64,000 bases of DNA from Methylophilus sp. QUAN. GTDB lineage: Bacteria > Pseudomonadota > Gammaproteobacteria > Burkholderiales > Methylophilaceae. The stretch spans positions 744,001 to 808,000 of the forward strand of contig NZ_JADKYT010000001.1 of assembly GCF_015354445.1 (NCBI RefSeq), in the 5' to 3' direction. A program made the position numbers and the translations under genes. Shown here one piece after another: positions 8,871 through 17,271 of the stretch. The notes under the pieces are model-generated. The model ran no database searches. It was not told the DNA's origin and worked only from the letters and a program-made list of their open reading frames with translations. How positions within the stretch are numbered: the stretch's first letter is position 1; each line of letters starts with the position of its first letter.

Positions 8871-10855
8871 ACAAGCAAGTGAATCAAACGTATAGTCATT
8901 GGGCCTGGTTGTTGGGTTGTCCGTTGTTATTAGCCAGTTGCAGCAACCTGCTGCCCGCACAGCAAACTGGCGATGCCACGCTGGAGCAGGCCAGGCTATA
9001 TGCCGCACGCGGCCAGGATGATGAAGCGATCCAGTTGTTGCAACCGTTGGTCGATCAGTACCCGCGCCAGCCACAATACAAAAACTGGCTGACGTTGTTG
9101 CAGGAGAAAAAACTGCAAAAGCAAGTGCAGCAAGCCGATAGCATGCTGGTTGCCCAGCAGTACGATGCGGCGGCCGAGGGTTACCAGCAGGTGTTGCAAG
9201 CAGCGCCGAATAACCGTGCCGCCAGTGACGGTTTGCAAAAAGTGCAACTGGCGCGCCAACATGCCGCCCAGATCGCGCAAGTGAAGACGGCGATGATGGC
9301 GGAAGACTGGGCCGGGGCCGAATTTGGTTTACGCAGTATCCTGGCTGAACAGCCAGCGCATGCTGAGGCGCGGCAATTATTTGAGCAACTGGAGCAACAA
9401 AAAAATGAGCGCAGCAGTGTGGTGCGGCCATTGCAGTCGGCGCTGAAAAAGAAAGTCACGCTGGAGCTTAAAAACACGCCGATTAAAAATGCCTTTGAAT
9501 ACCTAGGCAAGGCTGGGGGCCTGAATTTCTCGTTTGACCAGGAGTTGAATGAAGGCATACGCGTCAATGTGCTGCTGCGTGACACACCGATTGAGCAGGC
9601 GCTGGATGTAATTCTTACCAGCCACCAGTTAGGTAAAAAAGTACTTAACAGCAATACCTTGCTGATTTATCCTCAAGCACGCGCCGCGCAATATGAAGAG
9701 CTGTTTGTGCGCAGCTTTTACCTGACACATATGGATGCCAAACGTGCGCTCAACATGATGAAAACCGTATTGCGTGCCAGCGATGTCTATATGGATGAAA
9801 AGCTGAATACGCTGGTGATCCGCGACACCATGGACCGCATCAAGGTCGCCGAAAAACTGATTGCCTCACAGGACCTCAATGAGCCTGAGGTCATGCTGGA
9901 AGTCGAGGTGATGGAAATCAACCGCCGTAACCTGGAAAATCTGGGCATCCAGTACCCAACCCAGATTGGCGTCGGCGTGCAGGGCAACGCGGCCGGTAGT
10001 AGCAGCGGTACACAACCGCAAGCAGGCAAACTGACGCTGACTGAATTGCGTAATTTTAATGGCAATCTGGGCGTGTTTTCGATTAATGATCCCGCCATTG
10101 TGCTCAACCTGCTGCATCAGGATACCGACACCAATTTGCTGGCCAGCCCGAAAATCCGCGTCAAAAACCGCGACCGCGCCAAGATTCATGTCGGTGACAA
10201 AATTCCGGTACTCACCAGTGTGGCCAGCGCGCAGGGCTTTGTCAGCCAGAATGTGAATTATATTGAAGTCGGCATTAAGCTGGATGTCGAGCCAGTGATC
10301 CAGATGCAAGACCAGGTGAGTATCAAGGTCGGCATGGAAGTGAGCAATATTACTGACCAGGTCACCACCAGTTCTGGTGTGCTGGCGTATACCATCGGTA
10401 GTCGCAACGCCAATACCACCTTGCAGTTGCGCAATAACGAAACGCAGATTCTGGCCGGACTGTTCCGTGACGATGAGCAGAAAACCCGCCGTAAAGTGCC
10501 GGGGTTAGGCAATTTGCCGTTGATAGGCAAGTTGTTCAGCAGCAACAATGAGGATAAACGCAAAAACGAAATTGTGTTGCTGATTACACCGCGCATCATG
10601 CATAACCTGAGCCCGGCCAGTTCGGTCTATAGCCTGATTCCTTCTGGCATTGCCGCTACGGCAAACCCGTTAGGCACAACGGGTGCACGAGCAGTATCAG
10701 CCTCAGACGCGATGCCATCCAGCCCAATGGTTATGCCGCAAAATACCCCAGCCGACCGCGCGAAAGTAGATACCAATTTTGCCGATCAATTGATCAACTC
10801 CGCACCTCCCAATCCTGCAGCCAGTCCCAACACCATGATTATTCAAGGGCAATAA
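8867..10855 (+). CDS. gspD: Outer-membrane secretin GspD/MshL-like with TPR-like N-terminus
   Basis: This is the outer-membrane channel of the machine. Translation probably starts at TTG 8867, overlapping the previous stop, since it yields a lipoprotein signal with lipobox LLASC (Ser at +2, outer-membrane sorting). Residues about 30-180 are helical repeat-like (ARGQDDEAIQLLQPLVDQYP; AEGYQQVLQAAPNNRAA). Then comes an STN/N0-type domain (LKNTPIKNAFEYLGKAGGL), N1-type repeats, and the secretin core with LLASPKIRVKNRDRAKIHVG, VGIKLDVEPVI and the late KVPGLGNLPLIGKLFS / IVLLITPRI signature. The TPR-like front could serve as a built-in pilotin. Length is 662. Confidence 0.92.
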   Translation: MNKQVNQTYSHWAWLLGCPLLLASCSNLLPAQQTGDATLEQARLYAARGQDDEAIQLLQPLVDQYPRQPQYKNWLTLLQEKKLQKQVQQADSMLVAQQYDAAAEGYQQVLQAAPNNRAASDGLQKVQLARQHAAQIAQVKTAMMAEDWAGAEFGLRSILAEQPAHAEARQLFEQLEQQKNERSSVVRPLQSALKKKVTLELKNTPIKNAFEYLGKAGGLNFSFDQELNEGIRVNVLLRDTPIEQALDVILTSHQLGKKVLNSNTLLIYPQARAAQYEELFVRSFYLTHMDAKRALNMMKTVLRASDVYMDEKLNTLVIRDTMDRIKVAEKLIASQDLNEPEVMLEVEVMEINRRNLENLGIQYPTQIGVGVQGNAAGSSSGTQPQAGKLTLTELRNFNGNLGVFSINDPAIVLNLLHQDTDTNLLASPKIRVKNRDRAKIHVGDKIPVLTSVASAQGFVSQNVNYIEVGIKLDVEPVIQMQDQVSIKVGMEVSNITDQVTTSSGVLAYTIGSRNANTTLQLRNNETQILAGLFRDDEQKTRRKVPGLGNLPLIGKLFSSNNEDKRKNEIVLLITPRIMHNLSPASSVYSLIPSGIAATANPLGTTGARAVSASDAMPSSPMVMPQNTPADRAKVDTNFADQLINSAPPNPAASPNTMIIQGQ

Positions 10856-10856
10856 C

Positions 10857-11336
10857 ATGCTTGTTGCAAACCGACGATCACGCGGCTTTACTCTGGTCGA
10901 GCTTTTGGTCATGCTGGCATTACTCGCCTTGCTGGTGACCTCGGCCAGCCCGGTGTTGCAACTGAGTAGCAAACGCGACAAAGAACGTGAGCTCAAGCGC
11001 GCCTTGTGGCAAATCCGTGATGCGCTGGATGCCTACAAAGATGCGGTAGATCAGGGCCTGATCAAGAAAGCGGCTGATGGCAGCGGATATCCGGCCAATC
11101 TGGCCATCCTGGTGACCGGGGTTGAAAATACGCAGGATCCCAAAAAGAAAAAACTGTTTTTTTTAAGACGCATTCCGCGTGACCCGTTTGCGGCGGATAC
11201 CGAACAAAGTAACGCGGGCACCTGGCGTATCCGCGCTTATGACGGTGCGCTCGATGAGATGGCGCAGGACGTGTATGACGTCTCTTCGCGTTCCCTCGCT
11301 ATCGGCATTAACCAGCAACCTTACAGTGAGTGGTAA
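10857..11336 (+). CDS. Pseudopilin (GspG/H-like)
   Basis: A second pseudopilin, 159 residues. The prepilin signal reads RGFTLVELLVMLALLALLV with Glu at +5. The rest resembles GspG-type subunits: RALWQIRDALDAYKDAVDQG and IPRDPFA, followed by a C-terminal region ending GINQQPYSEW. It begins one base after the secretin stop and lies just before another pseudopilin, so the three form a minor pseudopilin set. Confidence 0.88.
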   Translation: MLVANRRSRGFTLVELLVMLALLALLVTSASPVLQLSSKRDKERELKRALWQIRDALDAYKDAVDQGLIKKAADGSGYPANLAILVTGVENTQDPKKKKLFFLRRIPRDPFAADTEQSNAGTWRIRAYDGALDEMAQDVYDVSSRSLAIGINQQPYSEW

Positions 11337-11340
11337 AACC

Positions 11341-11712
11341 ATGAAGCGCGGATTTACCCTGATTGAAATGCTGGTGGTGCTGGCGATTCTGGCCATGTTG
11401 CTGACCATTGTGACGCCCAAATTCATGCATATGTTGCAGCGCTCGAAAGAGACCAGTTTGCGGCATGATTTGCTCACCATGCGCGACGCGATTGATAAGT
11501 TTTACAGCGACAAAAACCGCTATCCGGAAACGCTGAGCGAACTGGTAGAACGCCAATACCTGAAAGCCATTCCACCGGACCCGATTACCGAACGTATGGA
11601 TACCTGGGTGATTACCTTGCCGCCCAATATTGACGAGCAGGGCAGTGTCTTTGATGTGCATAGCGGCTCTGCGCTGGTGGCCGCAGATGGTACGCCCTAT
11701 GCGCTGTGGTAA
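11341..11712 (+). CDS. Pseudopilin (GspG/I-like)
   Basis: The ATG at 11341 is chosen because it gives a perfect short leader, MKRGFTLIEMLVVLAILA, with Glu at +5; the longer frame upstream overlaps the previous gene. The 123-residue product continues with RDAIDKFYSDKNRYPETLSE and IPPDPITERMDTW, as in GspG-type pseudopilins. It starts four bases after the preceding stop and overlaps the next gene by 14 bases. Confidence 0.88.
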   Translation: MKRGFTLIEMLVVLAILAMLLTIVTPKFMHMLQRSKETSLRHDLLTMRDAIDKFYSDKNRYPETLSELVERQYLKAIPPDPITERMDTWVITLPPNIDEQGSVFDVHSGSALVAADGTPYALW

Positions 11713-12193
11713 GTCCTCCACCAGCGGCTTTGTGCTGATAGGCATGTTTATGCTGATCATGCTCAGTGGCCTGGTCATGGTGCAAGCCAGCATGCGCTGG
11801 CAAACCCAGGTGTTGCGCGAGAGAGAACAAGAGCTGCTTAAGGTGGGCCTGGCCTATCGCGATGCCATCGGCCGCTATTACAACCAGACGCCGGGCGTGG
11901 TAAAAACGTTTCCGCCAACGCTGGAAGTACTGCAAGAAGATACCCGCTTCCCGACAGCGCGCCGTCATCTGCGCAAAGCCTATCTTGACCCCATCACGCA
12001 ACGCGAAGGCTGGGGTCTCGTCATGGCCCCCAGCGGTGGCATCATGGGCATTTATAGCCTGTCAGACAAATTGCCGTTTAAAACCAAAGGTTATCGCGGC
12101 GAGTTGCAACATCTGAACGACAAGCGCTATTACGGCGAATGGTACTTTGTTTATTTGCCGCAATCTGTCGCAGCCAATACTGGCAGTATGTGA
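11699..12193 (+). CDS. Pseudopilin-like protein lacking Glu+5 (GspK-like position)
   Basis: The most plausible start is ATG 11699, within the end of the previous gene. The leader is GFVLIGMFMLIMLSGLVM: a prepilin-type segment in which the +5 Glu is replaced by Gly. Loss of Glu+5 is known for tip pseudopilins such as GspK. The remaining region (YRDAIGRYYNQTPGVVKTFP, RKAYLDPITQREGWG) resembles type II secretion pseudopilins, but the 164 residues are much shorter than GspK. It is the last machinery gene; about 200 bases then separate it from exbB. Confidence 0.75.
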   Translation: MRCGKSSTSGFVLIGMFMLIMLSGLVMVQASMRWQTQVLREREQELLKVGLAYRDAIGRYYNQTPGVVKTFPPTLEVLQEDTRFPTARRHLRKAYLDPITQREGWGLVMAPSGGIMGIYSLSDKLPFKTKGYRGELQHLNDKRYYGEWYFVYLPQSVAANTGSM

Positions 12194-12396
12194 TTAGCTG
12201 TTTATGTGTAAATTTTAGTTAACAGCATCAGGATTTCGGCGCTCCCAGCGATTAAACATATGAAGGGATGTAAATGTGAGAAATTCCCGGTATTGACGGG
12301 CATTTTTCCTGTGCAGGATGCTGAGGTCGGTCAGACGGAATCTTGCATGCAACACATCTCAATTGTTTTTTCTGTATTTTGATAATGGAGCTCGCT

Positions 12397-13035
12397 GTGG
12401 ATTTAGTGCCTGATATTGTTGATCTTGTGTTGTATTTGCTGGGCGTGCTGTCGGTGCTGGTGTGGTCCATCATCATTATTAAAAGTTGGGCCTGGTTTAA
12501 GTCGCGCAATGAGACGAACCACTTTTTATCTGAGTGGCAGCAGGTGAAAACCATTTATGAGTTGCCCAAGATTATTTCGCACAGCAATAGCAGTTTCGCA
12601 CGTTTATGTGATGCCGGTATGCGGGCGATGAATGAGGCGATGGCGAACTCTGTGTTGCGCAGAAACGAGCGCCAGGAAGTGATTTTATTATCACTCAAGC
12701 AGCAAGCCTATCTTGAGCAAAAACGCATGGATGGCGGCGTGGCGGTGTTGGCGAGCATAGGCTCTACGGCGCCGTTTATCGGTTTGTTTGGCACGGTGTG
12801 GGGCATTATGAATGCGCTTAAAACCATCACGGCGACTGGCTCTGCCGGGTTGGACGTAGTGGCCGGGCCCATTGGTGAGGCCTTGATTGCCACCGCGATT
12901 GGCATTGCCACGGCGGTGCCTGCGGTGCTGGCCTATAACTATTTCATGCGTAAGCAAAAGGTGCATAGAGCCGATATGGAGCAAGTCGCCAGCCGTTTTC
13001 AATCATTGCTGACACAGTCAGGCGCAGAGGGCTAA
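12397..13035 (+). CDS. exbB: ExbB/TolQ-type proton channel protein
   Basis: ExbB forms the pentameric motor scaffold that, with ExbD, uses proton flow to energise TonB. The GTG at 12397 is preferred since GGAG ends six bases before; an ATG 12 bases upstream (12385) is possible. The protein has a first helix (LYLLGVLSVLVWSIIII) and the conserved MotA/TolQ/ExbB region: GGVAVLASIGSTAPFIGLFG, TVWGIMNA and GPIGEALIATAIGIATAVPA. Length 212 is usual. It is followed after four bases by exbD. Confidence 0.93.
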   Translation: MDLVPDIVDLVLYLLGVLSVLVWSIIIIKSWAWFKSRNETNHFLSEWQQVKTIYELPKIISHSNSSFARLCDAGMRAMNEAMANSVLRRNERQEVILLSLKQQAYLEQKRMDGGVAVLASIGSTAPFIGLFGTVWGIMNALKTITATGSAGLDVVAGPIGEALIATAIGIATAVPAVLAYNYFMRKQKVHRADMEQVASRFQSLLTQSGAEG

Positions 13036-13039
13036 CATC

Positions 13040-13453
13040 ATGGCGATTTTAGGCGACAGTGACAATGAAGACCTGGTGAGCGAAATTAATGTGACGCCAC
13101 TGGTGGATGTGATGCTGGTATTACTGACGGTGTTTATCGTCACTGCACCTTTGCTGATGAATGCGGTCAAGGTCAAACTGCCACAAGCCAGTGCCGAGGT
13201 TGCGATCACTACGCCCAGAACGGCCCACATCAGTGTCACTGATGCAGGCGATGTGTTTCTCGACCAACAGCGACTGGCGATTGAGGGATTGACGACTGAG
13301 TTGGGCCAGCTCAAGCAACGCCATGACCCTGCGGTGGAGATTTATGCCGATGAGCATGCGCAATACGGCGTGGTCGCCAAAGTGTTAGCCGCTATACAGA
13401 GTGCAGGCATCAGCAAGTTCAGTTTTGTCATGTCGCCAGAGACCAGGAAATAA
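13040..13453 (+). CDS. exbD: ExbD/TolR-type protein
   Basis: Partner of ExbB in the TonB motor. The single N-terminal helix carries the proton-path Asp in VTPLVDVMLVLLTVFIVTAP. The periplasmic part (VFLDQQRLAIEGLTTELGQL; VEIYADEHAQYGVVAKVLAA) is typical, and the length of 137 is normal. It is separated by four bases from both neighbours. Confidence 0.94.
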   Translation: MAILGDSDNEDLVSEINVTPLVDVMLVLLTVFIVTAPLLMNAVKVKLPQASAEVAITTPRTAHISVTDAGDVFLDQQRLAIEGLTTELGQLKQRHDPAVEIYADEHAQYGVVAKVLAAIQSAGISKFSFVMSPETRK

Positions 13454-13457
13454 AGGC

Positions 13458-14258
13458 ATGAGCAGCCTGATTTACCCTGAGCAACAGGATTATTCGCTCG
13501 TTTGGCGGGCGGTGATCGTTTCGCTGGCCTTGCATGTGCTGGTGGTTGCGGTGTATCCGACGCTGAGCCAGATTCAGCTACCCAAAATGCCAGAAAGGCT
13601 GGAAATCGAGTTTTTCTCTATCAAAGCTGCGCCACCAACAACGCAAGTGACGCCGCCTGCTGAGACCGTTGCGCCGGTGGAACCACCTAAGGCGACGCCT
13701 ACGCCTGTTGTGAAACCACAAACGCCGACAGAAACACCAAAGCAGGTATTGGCTGCACCATCCAGCCACGAGTCAGATTACAAGGTGCCAGAGCAGGTCG
13801 CCCCCGCCAAGGCTGAGCCTGCGCCAGTCAACCCAGCACCCAGTGTGAGTGCGGCGGAGAGTGCACAACATGCTACGAATGACGCGCCGGCAAAAGACGC
13901 CAAGCCCAGTGTGGCTGCCAGCACTGCACAGGCCAGCAACGATACAGACGAGTTAAACGCCAGTGACACGGATGCCTGGGGTGATTATGGCGAGCAATTA
14001 CGCGATCTGGTGAGCAAGAGCAAGCAATATCCGGCGATTGCCATCCGCCGCCATCTTGAAGGTGAGGCGTCAGTAGTTGCCCAGTTTGTGCGTGGCGAGT
14101 TGGTGAGTGTGTCGTTAGCGGGCAGTAGCAAGCATGTGCCGCTGGATGAAGAAGCCATGCGCATGGTGAAAAAGGCCATTGCACAGTTGGGTGTGAAAGA
14201 TAGCCTAAGAAAGAAGAGCTTCAAAATAACGATACCAGTCAATTTTAAACTGGAGTGA
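13458..14258 (+). CDS. tonB: TonB-like energy-transducing protein
   Basis: The ATG at 13458 follows an AAAGG site and excludes an upstream extension lying in exbD. The 266-residue product has one N-terminal helix (AVIVSLALHVLVVAVYPTL), a long Pro/Glu/Lys/Thr-rich spacer (VEPPKATPTPVVKPQTPTE) to span the periplasm, and a C-terminal TonB domain with YPAIAIRRHLEGEASVVAQF, in which the YP...A...EG pattern is diagnostic. It completes an ExbB-ExbD-TonB set right after a secretion machine; the nearby receptor is the likely client. Confidence 0.92.
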   Translation: MSSLIYPEQQDYSLVWRAVIVSLALHVLVVAVYPTLSQIQLPKMPERLEIEFFSIKAAPPTTQVTPPAETVAPVEPPKATPTPVVKPQTPTETPKQVLAAPSSHESDYKVPEQVAPAKAEPAPVNPAPSVSAAESAQHATNDAPAKDAKPSVAASTAQASNDTDELNASDTDAWGDYGEQLRDLVSKSKQYPAIAIRRHLEGEASVVAQFVRGELVSVSLAGSSKHVPLDEEAMRMVKKAIAQLGVKDSLRKKSFKITIPVNFKLE

Positions 14259-14341
14259 TCCGTTCGCGGTTTCCCGAAGGCTGGCGTAACTAGAAAGTAA
14301 ATCCCTCACTTTCGCTCAACAGTGACGCCTGCTCTATGTGC

Positions 14342-14389
14342 CCCCTGTTATTTGCCAATTTTCCTCCGGCAAGTGCAGGGGATTTTTTT
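14342..14389 (+). terminator. Terminator of the secretion/TonB operon
   Basis: An interrupted hairpin (outer CCCCTG/CAGGGG, inner TTGCC/GGCAA) is followed by seven T residues, 84 bases after the tonB stop. This is a good rho-independent terminator. Confidence 0.75.
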
Positions 14390-14408
14390 GCCTAATATAG
14401 GTGAATGC

Positions 14409-15200
14409 TTAGTGATGCATTAACTGGTTTTGTACGAGTTCGCTCAACCAGTCCATAAAAATTCTCACCCTTTTAGATAGATTCCGACGGTGAGGAAACA
14501 ACAGTGAAACTGTCATGCCTGGTGCAGTGAATGAGGGCAATATCTCCACTAACTGGCCGCTGGTTAGCATGGCCATGGCGCCTAGCTTGGGCGCTTGCAT
14601 GATACCCAACCCGGCAGCGCAGGCAGCTCGGTAAGCATCGGTGTTGTTGACGCAGATGCGGCTGGGCATTTTCACGCGATGGAGTTCTCCGTCTAACTGA
14701 TATTCAAACGCATCAAAGCGGTTGTTACTGCTGGTCTGGTAGTGAATCAAATAATGTTGCTGCAAATCGTCTATGCTTTTGGGCGTGCCGTATTGGGTGA
14801 GGTAAGACGGGCTGACGAAGTTGCTTTGCTGCATCTCGCCTATCTTGCGCATGATCATGCCAGATTCTTCGACCTCGCCGGTTCTGACTACGCAGTCGTA
14901 GCCTTCACTGACCAAGTCGACTTTACGGTCTTCGCTGCTGATTTCTATATTGAGGTTGGGGTGGCGCTGCAAAAAAGCGGGTAGGGCGGGGATCACTAAA
15001 TGCCGGGCCATGGGCTGTGACATATTCACCCGGACGATGCCTGAGACCTGGCTGTCATCGCGCATGAACAAGGTTTCCAGTTGCTGAATGGCTTGCGATA
15101 TGCTGGCTTTAGGCAGGCCCAGGCTATCGGCCGCTTTAGTAAAGCTACCGAGTTCGGCGACGCGCATAAAACGTTTCAGGCTTTCGGTGCTGTCTATCAT
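14409..15200 (-). CDS. LysR-family regulator with internal deletion after the HTH
   Basis: The N-terminal helix-turn-helix is intact (FMRVAELGSFTKAADSLGLP, KASISQAIQQLE) and the substrate domain is typical of the family. Directly after QQLE the sequence jumps to TLFMRDDSQVSGIVRV. Against the full-length LysR protein encoded at 38615-39520 (301 residues) about 39 residues are missing: the wing and most of the linker helix, from RLGVRL... through the YERC region. Length is 263, and adding 39 gives the normal size. The reading frame is kept, so a product may be made, but the dimerisation helix is damaged. It is divergent from the SDR gene, the classic LysR/target layout. Confidence 0.85.
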   Translation of the reverse strand: MIDSTESLKRFMRVAELGSFTKAADSLGLPKASISQAIQQLETLFMRDDSQVSGIVRVNMSQPMARHLVIPALPAFLQRHPNLNIEISSEDRKVDLVSEGYDCVVRTGEVEESGMIMRKIGEMQQSNFVSPSYLTQYGTPKSIDDLQQHYLIHYQTSSNNRFDAFEYQLDGELHRVKMPSRICVNNTDAYRAACAAGLGIMQAPKLGAMAMLTSGQLVEILPSFTAPGMTVSLLFPHRRNLSKRVRIFMDWLSELVQNQLMHH

Positions 15201-15312
15201 GTGTGTTTTATTGTTCGTTTATTGTGAACAGTATAATCATTAATAGCTGATTTATCTTTAATTTTAAGATCAATAAACTACGCACATCTTTGATCAACAC
15301 AGGAGAATGAGC

Positions 15313-16068
15313 ATGACTAGAATTGCATTGATTACAGGTGGTAGCCGCGGGTTGGGTAAAAATACTGCGTTGGCGATGGCCAAGCAGGGCATTGATGTGG
15401 TGCTGACTTATCAAAGCAAGCAGGCGGCTGCATTGGAAGTCGTCAATGAGATTCATGCCTTGGGGCGCAAGGCGGTGGCTTTACCACTGGATGTGGCACA
15501 AGTAAAAACGTTTGATGCGTTTGCCAGTGCCTTGAAGCAAGCGTTGCAAACATCTTTTCAGGCGGAAAAGTTTGACTTCCTGATTAACAATGCGGGTACT
15601 GGTCTCACCGCTCCCTTTGCTGAAACGACGGAACAGGTCTTTGATGACATGGTGAATATCCACCTGAAATCCACTTTCTTCGTGACGCAGAAGTTGCTGC
15701 CATTGATCAATGATGGTGGCCGCATTATCAATATCTCCAGTGGCCTGGCACGCTTTACATTGCCCGGCTACAGCGCTTATGCGGCGATGAAGGGCGGCAT
15801 TGAGGTGTTGACGCGTTATATGGCCAAAGAGCTGGGTGCGCGTCAGATTGCGGTGAATACGGTGGCGCCGGGGGCGATTGAAACTGATTTTGGCCAGGGA
15901 CTGGTGCGTGATAACAAAGAGGTGAATGCCTATATTGCCGGGCAAACGGCGCTTGGCCGTGTGGGCGTGCCGGATGATATTGGCCCCATGATTGCAAGCC
16001 TGTTGTCGGAGAATAATCGCTGGGTGAATGCCCAGCGGATAGAGGCTTCCGGCGGTATGCTCATTTAA
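15313..16068 (+). CDS. SDR-family NAD(P)-dependent oxidoreductase
   Basis: The ATG at 15313 is seven bases from AGGAG; the ATG six bases upstream is too close. The 251-residue protein is a classical short-chain dehydrogenase: cofactor motif TGGSRGLGKNTA, NNAGTG, catalytic Ser in INISSGLA and YSAYAAMKGG with the Tyr-x3-Lys pair. The C-terminus ASGGML is also typical. Substrate unknown; probably a 3-oxoacyl or aldehyde/ketone reductase. Divergent LysR gene upstream. Confidence 0.9.
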   Translation: MTRIALITGGSRGLGKNTALAMAKQGIDVVLTYQSKQAAALEVVNEIHALGRKAVALPLDVAQVKTFDAFASALKQALQTSFQAEKFDFLINNAGTGLTAPFAETTEQVFDDMVNIHLKSTFFVTQKLLPLINDGGRIINISSGLARFTLPGYSAYAAMKGGIEVLTRYMAKELGARQIAVNTVAPGAIETDFGQGLVRDNKEVNAYIAGQTALGRVGVPDDIGPMIASLLSENNRWVNAQRIEASGGMLI

Positions 16069-16080
16069 TCCTCCAGTATG

Positions 16081-16111
16081 AAACAGGCAGCTTGTGGCTG
16101 CCTGTTTTTAT
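16081..16111. terminator. Bidirectional terminator
   Basis: Perfect 11-bp stem (AAACAGGCAGC/GCTGCCTGTTT), 5-base loop, then TT and A/T-rich sequence; located between converging genes (SDR on plus, lipoprotein on minus). Confidence 0.85.
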
Positions 16112-16115
16112 TCGC

Positions 16116-16637
16116 CTAGCGTGGTCGGTTGGGCGGTGGAGGTGGCGGGTAATAGCCTGAGCCCGTGGTCACCGGGGCAGCGTTAGTGCCCTGCGAGTAG
16201 GTTCTTGCCATGCTGGCCGGTACTGGGATGCGGTGACCGGCGGCATACATGCATTGCAGGTAGGCGTTGTCGTATTTGTCCTGTGCGTTCATGCCGCTCA
16301 CGGCGGCCGTATTGCTGCCAATCGCGCCGCCTGACAATGCGCCCATGCCAGCGCCTATGGCCGCACCTTCACCACCGCCAGCCGCTGCGCCTATCGCGGC
16401 ACCGACGACGGTGCCCACGGCAGTGGTGGTGGCCAGGCTGGCGTTATATTGCTGGTTCACCGTTTTGCCACCAATTTGTGTCAGGGCAAAGTCACGGCAG
16501 GATAAGTCATCGGCCCGGAATACATTGAAGTCTTTGCCTGTGCCCGGTAAAGCCATGTTGCTGGGGCCAGTCGGGTTTGTGGCGCAGGCGGACAAGCCCA
16601 GTGCCGCGACCATGATCAGCAGAGGTGTGGTTTTCAT
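16116..16637 (-). CDS. Glycine-zipper outer-membrane lipoprotein
   Basis: The start at 16637 gives a lipoprotein signal peptide (KTTPLLIMVAALGLSAC) with Ala at +2, which favours outer-membrane sorting. The 173-residue protein has a glycine-zipper pair (GTVVGAAIGAAAGGGEGAA; GAGMGALSGGAIGSN) like the OmpA-associated/YMGG families. A segment DKYDNAYLQCMYAAGHRIPV and a proline-rich tail follow. The family is common in proteobacterial envelopes; its role is unclear. It lies ten bases downstream of the next listed gene, as one operon. Confidence 0.8.
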   Translation of the reverse strand: MKTTPLLIMVAALGLSACATNPTGPSNMALPGTGKDFNVFRADDLSCRDFALTQIGGKTVNQQYNASLATTTAVGTVVGAAIGAAAGGGEGAAIGAGMGALSGGAIGSNTAAVSGMNAQDKYDNAYLQCMYAAGHRIPVPASMARTYSQGTNAAPVTTGSGYYPPPPPPNRPR

Positions 16638-16647
16638 ATGCCTGGGC

Positions 16648-17082
16648 CTATTTGCTGGGTGGTGTCGGGGTAACCTGTTTCCAGCCCGCCGGACACTCTT
16701 TGACGTAAGGGTAATAGCTGTCAGATTGTTCGCAGTAATACCAGTAGCCCTGGCCGTTGTTGCCAGCGTTGGCTGAGGGTGGTGTGGTTTGCACGGGGGC
16801 TGGCGCAGTAGAAGTGGTCGCACCGCTGCTTTGTTCGATATAGACCTGTGGTTGTGCTGGCTGTGTCACAATCACAGGGGGCGGACTGTAAACATAGGGG
16901 TATGGGTAGGCGTAGGGTGAGTACGCATATGGAAAATAGGGGTAGGGGGCGCCAAAATAAAAACCAACGCCGCCTCTGCCATGCCAGCCACCGTGGCCGG
17001 GTGGATGTGCTTGAGCGATGTTGCTGGCCAGTAACAATATTGCCAACAGGCCGCTTAACCCGATTGATTTTAATTTGATCAT
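16648..17082 (-). CDS. Secreted protein with Tyr/Pro-rich middle and WYYCEQSDSYYPYV motif
   Basis: A signal peptide (GLSGLLAILLLASNIAQA) is followed by a Gly/Tyr/Pro-rich region with FYFGAPYPYFPYAYSPYAY and a C-terminal motif YWYYCEQSDSYYPYVKECP-AGW, recurrent in proteobacterial periplasmic proteins of unknown function. The two cysteines of that motif probably form a disulfide. It is transcribed with the glycine-zipper lipoprotein (ten-base gap), suggesting a joint envelope role. Length 144. Confidence 0.78.
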   Translation of the reverse strand: MIKLKSIGLSGLLAILLLASNIAQAHPPGHGGWHGRGGVGFYFGAPYPYFPYAYSPYAYPYPYVYSPPPVIVTQPAQPQVYIEQSSGATTSTAPAPVQTTPPSANAGNNGQGYWYYCEQSDSYYPYVKECPAGWKQVTPTPPSK

Positions 17083-17271
17083 ATTGCCTCCATTGCGTGC
17101 TTCTTACTTTCTCAGACAAAAGCATACGGAAATTTATCCTTGTGGATGGTGGCGGTTTTGTATCGGAGTGTATCTTTGATCACGCTTTAAATATCAGGCA
17201 GAGGATAGTGTTAGGTAGCAGCGTGACAACTGCGGTATGCTAGTCAGGAACGCTTGTTTATTCATCCACTT

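Noticed and set aside
8748-9431. Minus-strand open frame of 227 codons
   Set aside because: Antisense to the end of the GspC-like gene and the start of the secretin; low-complexity composition, no ribosome site.
12194-12396. Fur box before exbB
   Set aside because: A/T-rich sequence with partial GATAAT similarity, but no full 19-base match; not supported.
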